NCBI GenBank assembly: GCA_013400155.1
Contig: VXBM01000287.1
Location: forward strand, 379,713-443,712
Reading direction: 5' to 3'
Origin: Helopsaltes ochotensis
Lineage: Eukaryota; Chordata; Aves; Passeriformes; Locustellidae
Length of the DNA stretch: 64,000 nucleotides
The stretch's first letter is position 1; the number at the start of each line of letters is the position of its first letter. The notes beneath the pieces are model-generated. The model was not told the DNA's origin. It made no database searches and worked only from the letters and a program-made list of their open reading frames with translations. The translations under genes and the position numbers were made by a program. This document shows, piece by piece, positions 56,477 through 64,000 of the stretch.

Positions 56477-56567
56477 TGTAGGTTTTTTTCTCGGTATTCA
56501 GCTGTGAGTAGTGTTCCTTGCTTTGGCTAAATGAAATGCATTTTACAAGGCAGCTGCCTATTGCTAA
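56477..56567 (-). repeat. Right arm of the long inverted repeat
   Basis: Positions 56505-56567 (ending tgcctattgctaa) are the near-exact reverse complement of 55788-55849, and weaker pairing extends inward to about 56477. The whole structure spans 780 bp. Unlike the left side, no short palindrome flanks this arm. Confidence 0.93.
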
Positions 56568-59500
56568 GAAGAGCCCTAATGCAAGAATATTTCCATCTGA
56601 GATGACTAACATGGGCTCAATGTACATCCAGTCTCACATCCCACTCAGGAAACAAGATCCACTGATGAATTAACTCTCTTCTTGCTTCAAAGGGCAGTCA
56701 AAAGATGAAAGTGAAAAACTGGACATATTTCAAAAAATGACATTATATGAAAAATAGGTCATTCAGCCAGATTGCAAATCATAGATTTTAAAAAATGTGG
56801 AATGTCAGGCAGTCCTGTTTGAAAAACTATGTCTTCCCTTGCTTGTTGCATATTTTGCTGGTGATGGAAAGAACACATTCATAAAGGAAAGACAGTGTTT
56901 TAATTCCTACTTAGGATAATGCCAACAGTATTCAACTTGTTTGGTCCAGGCTTATGCCAATATAAATACAATACATTTTTCCTTGTTCAGCTTGTAGTTC
57001 TTTTGTAGCAGAAGCAGCAAAGTTATTTTGAACTGTTGTAAATATGAAACTGATACAGTAGTTTCTGTACTTCATAGTTGCAAATATGGAGTCTGCTTTT
57101 TGTGAAGACCCTTGATTTTATTGAATGTGTCGTATACACGGCTGATCCTTCTCATGCACTGAAGGAATGTCAATGCTGATATAAAAACCCATATAATAAC
57201 CCACTAGCTTCTCATATATCACTGACTCCGTCAATAAAATACATAATTGTGATGCTAATTAAATTGCAATTTTAAAGCTGTGTCTTTAACAAAGGGATTG
57301 TTTGTACCTACCCAGAATTAAAACCAGAGCTATCAGTCTAATTCAGTATAGCTGTCAATTCTAAAAACAATACACAGAAGCTGCAACTTCCTAGCTTCAG
57401 AGGCGCAGGTCTGAGGAGGTGTAAATCCTCCACTGAAGAAGAATGCACAACTTGCTGCCTGCGGTTTAATTGGTGCTACATGTATTAGCAGAGCAGAGAC
57501 CTATAACTACATAAATCCCCCCAAAAATCAGCTGTTTACTAATCTATTTGAGCAGTACCAGTGCTGACTGCCTAAAACTGGCAATCCAAAAATGGCAAAA
57601 CAGTATCCATCTCAAGAATAAAAACCCTAAGCCAATGTCATGTGTAGTCCTCTCAGATGCAATGATTTATTCTAGTATTCTAGTTTTTCTTGAATGTGCT
57701 TGGTATGTTTTTATATGCCATAAAAATAAATAGAGCGGTTTAAAGCCCTGGAAACTCCAAGTAGGGATTAAATAGTCCTGCACTGCAGAAATGCAGGGTC
57801 TGATTTTCTGAAGTAATCTGTGCTCTCTGTGAATGTCTGATCCAATTCGGCACATCTGGACATTTCTTCTGCAGTTTCCAGAGCCATGTATTCACAGGGC
57901 TTTCCCCTGTACCACCTCTTGCAAGTGGTTGTGGTGGCCAAGGCAAAGACCAGGCATAGAGCAGACTCATTGGAGCTAGTAGTTGGATAACATTTGAAAA
58001 TTAGTATTTACACCCAGATGAAAAAAACACAGGCTTGTAGGGAGAGGTCATACTCTTATTAGAGCAACTTCTATAGTTGGGAAAAACAGACAAGCTTTTA
58101 GACAGACAAGACAACTTCTGGTCTGGAACAGAAGCAGGAGTGTTCAAGCTAAGACCAGGATGAAAACATTTGCTCTACTTTTACTTTGTCAAGCACTATT
58201 CAGACTGATTGGCCACCTCCTAGAGCCTGGAGAGTCGTCAGTCACAGAGTTATGAGGAAAAGGTTTTTGGTCCAGTTATCTCAGTTTGTATTAATCCCAC
58301 ATATGGCTCCAGCAGCTTCAGTAGACAAACATCATTATCCGAGCATTTAATGATCATTTCCATTGAGGATTTGTTTATTTACAGTAAAAGGCAGGGTGGC
58401 TTTAGTGGGCAGGACTCTAGGCTGAAACTCTGAAGCCCACTCTATCTTCCCTAAGCTGCTGGTCTACTGAGTGATCTGCAGTGAGTGGGTCTATCTGTCA
58501 GCTTCTGTGTGGTAAATAGGCCTACCAAAACTGGCCTCCTTGCAAAGTCCTTTTATATCTACAAAGGAGAAGTGTTGCGTGGCAGTTTTACACTTCTTCA
58601 TTACTAGTTCTTTTTCATGTGGTTCCTTTAATAGACATTTCAGTTCTGATAGTGTTACACTGTTCTCTTCTGAACAGGGTGTAACTCTGCTAGTGGTGCT
58701 CCTAGCATCTCTGTTTGCCAAATGCGATTAGAAGACTCCCACTACTGTGATGTGAGCAACTAAATAGTTATTTCTCTAAACTTCCTAATGTTAGATATGC
58801 TCTTAAAAGGGAAAGGCTATGTATGTTCAGGAACTACACAAATTTCTTCATTTCCCTGGAAAATTATTGCAATCTGAGTAGGCACATGTGGAAACGAATA
58901 ACTATGTAGATGTTCACAGATTCTCCAGTAAATGTAGAGTAAGTGCTATCTTTGTCACCTTTAAATAAAACACAGGAAAATGAATGCTGGAGCATTTCCC
59001 ATTATTCTTAATGTATGTGTACATGCAGTCAAATGTACAAATGCATAACCATACTTAACACAAAAGCGAATGTATGTACTATGAACGTGTGTAAGGATGC
59101 ATACATTGGTATTAAATAGTGTGCAATATATATATAAAAATTATGTCAAATAAAAATTTAGGATGCAAAGCCAAGCAACAGAATGCAGATTTCTTGGGCA
59201 TTCTTAATTAGTCCTCTTGAATATGTAGGATGACACAATTTTAATTGCATGATAACATATAGGGCTTTTTTCTGAACAGATTCCTGCTTCAGCCAGTCAA
59301 TAGGGGGATAGTTTTTTTAACCTTTCTGCTTTTTATCTTATTTCATTCAGTGCTCTGGCCTCAGATCTCGTATTAGTGCACATGATGAAAGTATTACACT
59401 ACACTCAGAAAAAAACATGAATCCACTTCCAAGGTTTCATTTTTCTGTTGCTTCCCCAACAGCATCTTAATATGCCACAAATCCTGATGAACATATCTCT

Positions 59501-61284
59501 GCAAAACATCTATGCAGGGTGAGAATTCTATTTTTTTTACCATATTATTGCCATCCTGCAAAAGCACTTAAGGACAGGGGGAGAAAGGACAAAAATGTCA
59601 GAACAACAACTTCCAGTGAAAGCTGAAAGAGGGACCTGTGGGAGCCTTTGCATGTGTAGAATTTCCCTAAGACTTTCTCCACTCAAAGCACAGGGCCAGT
59701 TGACTTCAGCTCTCAGCACTTCTGCATTTCAGGCCCCAGGTGTCTCTTGCTGAGCACCCAGAAAATGAAGCCAACCACTCAAGAGGGAGGAAATTCCAGA
59801 ATTATGTCATCATGCCTACACATGGGGAGGGGAAAGGAGCTAATTGTGCCCAGACAATCCAAATCCAAAATTACTAAGATTTTAGCATTTGACGCACAAC
59901 CCTTTCATTCTTTTAGCTGAGTTTCTCTCTGTTTACATATACATTTCTCTATAAATAAATAAGGACATCTAAACTGTGTCTAATCTGCTAAAAACTCTTT
60001 CACTGCTTTCTCAGTAAAACTAATTGATGTTTGTGCCCTTGGCATGGCATGTGTTTTAATAGCCTTTACTTACTTCCATTTATCCCTACTCTGCATTAGA
60101 AGCAGGAAAGGGCTGTAGGCAAGCAAATAATTTGACGCCCAAAATCAGGGGGATCAAGGACTTCTAGAAACAGGGATAAATCTGCTTCACTTTAACCTGA
60201 AAACCTACTACTAAATCTCATGTTCTAAATTTGCTACATCATCCCTATCCATAACCAAACTACAAGTGAAGCATTGAAAAGCATTGCAAGAAGCCTTAAA
60301 AATCCCAAACATTTCAGTTGAATATTGGTGCAGTTTTTGTTTGCTGCCTGAAAAATTTCTCAATCCCTTCACCTTCTGAAACTTCCCTGCACAAGCTGAC
60401 AGGTTAAAAACAGGTTAGAAATGGAAGCAGAAATCCATATTTAAACAGCTGGTTCCAAGAGCTGGTACTTTAGGGAATGAAAACTTTTAATGCAAGACTC
60501 ACAAAACTTTTGTAGCAGCTGGTTTTATAAATATCTGCCGTAATTCCACCTGTGTGTATATATCTGTACAGCATTGTGATCCTATCTGTGTGTGCATGGT
60601 ACTTGAGGTTAGGAGAGTATTCACTCCCTGCTGCGCCAGGCACTCACACTTCTCACTTGTTCTTTGAAACTGGGAGTGCCTCTCTCTTCCATGCATCCCC
60701 ATCTCCACTAGTGCCACAAACCAATGGCAGAAGGACCTTTTTTTTACCCCTCCTGTGTGTGTACAGCAGGAGAGCTCTTCTCCCCGATTCTCTGCTGACT
60801 GTGTTGGATGTTATCTGTCTTTCAGCCAGTGGACAGAGCAAGGTATTTACCCTACTGAATTGCTCTGGCTTGCTCTCTTAAAGTTCTTCCTTAGTCCTTT
60901 GGTGTAGGGAAAAGTAGGCACCAAAGGGGGAGGTATTGTGAGTACCCTACTTTCTTTTCCCTTTAAGTTCCATGGAAGGAGACAAATCCCTGATAAATGA
61001 GTGGCATTAATTAGTAGTGCTTTTAATTCTGGAATTGCCTCTTCATCCATGCTGGATTCCTCCTCCCTTTCCAGCTTCTGAAGCATATGGTTATCCCTCC
61101 TCTCTGGTGGCTGGGGAGATGAGCTTTCCCTTTCTCCCCACTGCAGTCACTAGCAGTAAGGGGAGTGATGGCAGAATTTATGCCAAGATTTCCTTGTTTT
61201 CCCAACAGGGAAAAGCATATCTGTCCATGCTGAGACATTTCCTTACAGTATGTGGCTAAGCCATGATCTCCACCAAGATACCGC
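56568..61284 (+). other. DYNC1I1: Intron block with no gene recognised
   Basis: AT-rich non-coding sequence with a short tatata tract near 59128. No exon, RNA gene or mobile element was recognised. Confidence 0.6.
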
Positions 61285-61350
61285 AGAATCACAGAGTCGC
61301 AGGATATTCTGAGTTGGAAGGGACCCACAAAGATCACTGAATCCAACTCT
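61285..61350 (-). mobile_element. Short CR1 LINE 3'-end fragment
   Basis: agaatcacagagtcgcaggat, then gagttggaagggacccacaaagatcactgaatccaactc, is the reverse complement of a CR1 3' end with little divergence. Only about 65 bp are present, an extreme 5' truncation. Confidence 0.87.
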
Positions 61351-62817
61351 TAAGTTAATGGCTCATATGGCAGCTAGCAACATGTCCCCTCTTGGCTTCT
61401 GGGGGAAGTCCTATGGTAGGCAATGTGGGGGGAATAGTATGGTGCCTATTACATTATTGAAAACAAAATACAGCTGCGTGTTCCTGTTGGTTGAATGCAA
61501 CTTATCAGCACCACCATCTTGCAAGCAGCCAGGACTGATTACAGCCAGCCTTCACAGCAGAAGGTGCCAGTAACCAACCAGCTGGAGAAGCATGATATGT
61601 TTTCCCCATTAACATGGCAGGTTGGAGCAGGAAGTGTGCCTGGAGAAACACCATGACATGAGGAACTGTATGGTCACAGCAGGTTGCTCAGAAAGCCCCA
61701 GAGGAACTGCAGTGTTTCTCCTGATGGCTGAATACCCCAGGGCTAGGACAGCATGGGCTCTCTCATGCCATGGACCAATAGAGGCCACCAGCGATGCTTG
61801 CTTGGTAGTATGCCAAGCTCCAAAATAACTGCAAAATAATTCCTCCAGAGCCTGTGGATTTACTCATCCTAATTGTTAAATACTTTTAGGACCAGATCTA
61901 TTTTCAGTCCTCATAGTTCTTGAACTCTAGAAAGCTGTGTGTCTTTATCATCTCAAGAATGTGAGTAGGTTGGATGCCCTGGGCACAGGGAAAATGGATC
62001 ACATTGCTGTAGCAAGCTGGTAACAAGTAATGAGGGCTAGCTAGACTCCAACTGTTTTGGGGCATCACTACTTTTCCAGCTGTGCTTGTATTGTGTTCTG
62101 GTCTGGACAATCAGAACCCTTGTAACTTCAGAGAAACATCAAGGAATGAATGGTTTGCCTTCCTGAGTAAAACGAGAACACGTGAGTGTGGGGTGAGAGG
62201 GGGAGGGAGAAATGCATTTGCATAAGTCAGGAAAGGTCATTAAAACATCTGGCAGTAGTAACTGACATGTGTCAAATTTTAGTGTTCATTAAATTTGTAT
62301 TAATGCAGGAATGGTTCCTAAGCTCCAAATGCCACTTTTGGTTGCTGTATTCCCCCAGTTGATGGTGATGACTTTTTAGAACTGTGCCATGCTTGTTTCC
62401 TTGCTAGTGGCATCTGACCTGAGGTCAGTTTTCTGTTTAACCTATTCCTGTAGGTCAAAAGACAAATTAATCTGGTGAGAATTGAATTGGAAATGAGGTA
62501 TCTGGATAGCAGGTGTCCCAGCTGTGGAATAGCTGCCAGGCTGAAACATGTTTGTGTCTGTCCTCATGCCATCCAAGAAGTCATATCTGAGGTCAGGGGA
62601 GATACTCAGTTGACATCTGAGATGGGAAGTTATGGGGAGCAGAAGTGGCAGGTGCCATGTGTGAGCAGATTATCTTGCAGTCAGGGAGGAAATGTCTGAG
62701 AGTGTCACTCTGAGCATAAATGTACATGTCCCATGTATTGGGCACTTTACCTGGGTTTACTACCAGTTTATAATTGTAAAGAAGTCAGAAATTTCCAGAC
62801 CCTTAAAAAAACCAAAA
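61351..62817 (+). other. DYNC1I1: Last intron block before the acidic exon; nothing recognised
   Basis: Non-coding sequence leading to the acceptor at 62855. No motif, repeat or additional exon was identified. Confidence 0.6.
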
Positions 62818-62819
62818 CT

Positions 62820-62855
62820 CTCACAAATCTTTTTCTTCTTTTTTTTTTTTTTTAG
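62820..62855 (+). promoter_or_regulatory. DYNC1I1: Branch point, T tract and 3' splice site of the second DYNC1I1 exon
   Basis: A ctcac branch-point candidate at 62820-62824 (A at 62823) lies 32 nt before the end of the AG. It is followed by a nearly unbroken pyrimidine run at 62829-62853 (one C every few T, then 15 T) and the acceptor tttag. This is a very strong polypyrimidine tract. Confidence 0.75.
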
Positions 62856-62945
62856 AGGATGAAGAAGACGAAGAGATGGTGGAGCCAAAAACACAGGATG
62901 ACCTAGAGACGGAAAATCAAGACCAGAAGCAGGAAGTGAAAGAAG
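62856..62945 (+). CDS. DYNC1I1: Internal coding exon of cytoplasmic dynein 1 intermediate chain 1 (acidic linker)
   Basis: This 90-nt exon sits between a strong acceptor and the donor gtactt at 62946. Two frames contain stops (TAG, TGA) and only one is open: two bases completing a split codon, 29 codons from 62858, then a first codon base G. Joined to the previous exon it reads HQSE-E-DEEDEEMVEPK, followed by TQDDLETENQDQ and KQEVKE. It is a highly acidic, probably disordered linker between the LC8 site and the roadblock-binding region and WD40 propeller, which are encoded further downstream. The EDEEDEEMVEPK start and KQEVKE end match remembered mammalian DYNC1I1 of equal length, while the middle differs at about six positions. 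Both exon ends are phase 1, so skipping would remove 30 residues without a frameshift. The terminal G would pair with CC of the next exon to give the Ala of APPREL. Confidence 0.95.
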
Positions 62946-64000
62946 GTACTTTAAAAAATGTGAAGGATGATGTTAGATGTTTAAAGGACTGGATCCTGCC
63001 AGTAGTTACTCTCATAAGTAGTTTCCACTATTGCGAACACTAAAATTGAAACAGTCACCAGTTTTTATTGATTCAAAACCATATGAGTAGCATAAAAGCA
63101 GAAAATTGTATCCCAGAGACCCAGCTGGTAGGTCTGAGAAGACTGTGAAAGGCATGAGACTTGAGCTATTTAGAGGAATCTCCATGTCCTTATAATTTGA
63201 AAATGAAATAGAGATTCTTGGATCCCAGTACTGGTACTAATTTGTCTTCTGGCTTATGTGAAACATTTAAAATGAGAATGCCAGGCATTCCAGCAGCTCT
63301 GTAAAGTTCATTGGTCTTCAGAGGTACTTGGAGGCCCTAACTGTCTGCCTACTTGAGAGGAACAAAATTAAACCTAGTGGTAGTCAGGAGTCTTCCACTT
63401 GAAAATAATTTCACTTGGAAAATGTTTTCTGTCAAAAGCAAAACATTTTGTGGGAACTGCCTCAAGGAACTTAAAAACACCCCCTAAATCCAGACAGGTC
63501 CAACCCTTGTGTCCATTACTCTGTATTGTGGTGTTCTGCATGGTTACAAGAGACAAAAATTCAGATTACTACTTGCTTCTGGTGCAGACAAGAGATACTT
63601 GCTTAAGTCATGTGTGTCAACACTGGATGTGGTAGATATGCTTGGTGTCTCTTTTCCTTTCCCTGGACCTGTCCTAGCTTTCAAATTAGAAGAAGGATGT
63701 GAAATTTGGAATACCAATACTAGGGTATTGGCTAGTCTGGTGTGTCAGTGCCTTCAACAGGCAATGCTCACTCCTATGTTGAGTAGGGAAAAAGAACTGA
63801 AATAGCAGCAGCTCCAGGTTGGAAGGAAATGGGTTTCTTCTCCAGCATTTCTTACGTTTGTATTGCCAGGACTGCTCAAAACTCTGTTCAGTCTCTTGAA
63901 AGGTAGTTTACTTCTTCAGGTAGGAGCTTAAGTAATTTTCTTGCTATGGTGATCATTACCAGGATAATTCTGTGACCTTGGTTTTTTCCAAGATAATCTC
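62946..64000 (+). other. DYNC1I1: 5' part of the next DYNC1I1 intron
   Basis: The intron begins with gtactt, a weaker donor than gtaaga. The remaining 1 kb shows no repeat, exon or RNA gene that I recognise. The next coding exon (expected to begin with the PPRELTEEEK region) is not reached. Confidence 0.8.

Noticed and set aside
55788..56567. Autonomous DNA transposon
   Set aside because: The 600-bp interior has no transposase-like frame and no target-site duplication flanks the arms.

Overview
This is vertebrate, almost certainly bird, chromosomal DNA. It is an AT-rich, intron-dominated window with low repeat content. The recognisable repeats are CR1 LINE fragments, whose 3' ends carry the (ATTCTGTG)n tail and the ggttggaag...tccaac block typical of avian CR1. 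A/C-rich low-complexity stretches and two N gaps point to a draft assembly. Class Aves is well supported; a songbird is only a guess.

One gene can be supported: DYNC1I1, cytoplasmic dynein 1 intermediate chain 1, on the + strand. Two internal coding exons are visible. The first (3178-3293) encodes the segment that binds the light chains DYNLT/Tctex-1 and DYNLL/LC8, including KETQTP. The second (62856-62945) encodes a very acidic linker. They splice in frame (phase 1) through a split Glu codon, giving HQSE-E-DEEDEEMVEPK, which matches my recollection of vertebrate DYNC1I1 and not DYNC1I2. The window is therefore the end of one intron (1-3177), an exon, a complete intron of 59,562 bp (3294-62855), an exon, and the start of the next intron (62946-64000).

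The giant intron holds no further exon I can support. Its features are: (a) a CpG-retaining cluster at 8.6-8.9 kb with two adjacent palindromes and a strong CTCF core match; (b) six CR1 pieces at about 15.9, 19.5, 21.1, 42.9-44.2, 44.6 and 61.3 kb, of which the 42.9-44.2 kb copy keeps part of the reverse-transcriptase frame and contains a 43-bp tandem array running into a 311-bp gap; (c) a 16-bp perfect hairpin at 36.2 kb; (d) a 112-bp A tract at 51.4 kb next to a G-quadruplex/CpG-rich patch at 52.2-52.5 kb and a MIR-like remnant; (e) a long inverted repeat (arms of 62-63 nt, 61/63 identical, 655 bp apart) at 55.8-56.6 kb, flanked directly by a second short palindrome.

No new multi-gene system is present. 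The points of interest are non-coding: candidate architectural or regulatory sites in a gene known in mammals to host DLX5/6 enhancers, and DNA/RNA structures of unknown origin. Gene and motif names rest on pattern recognition and remembered family sequences; no search was run.
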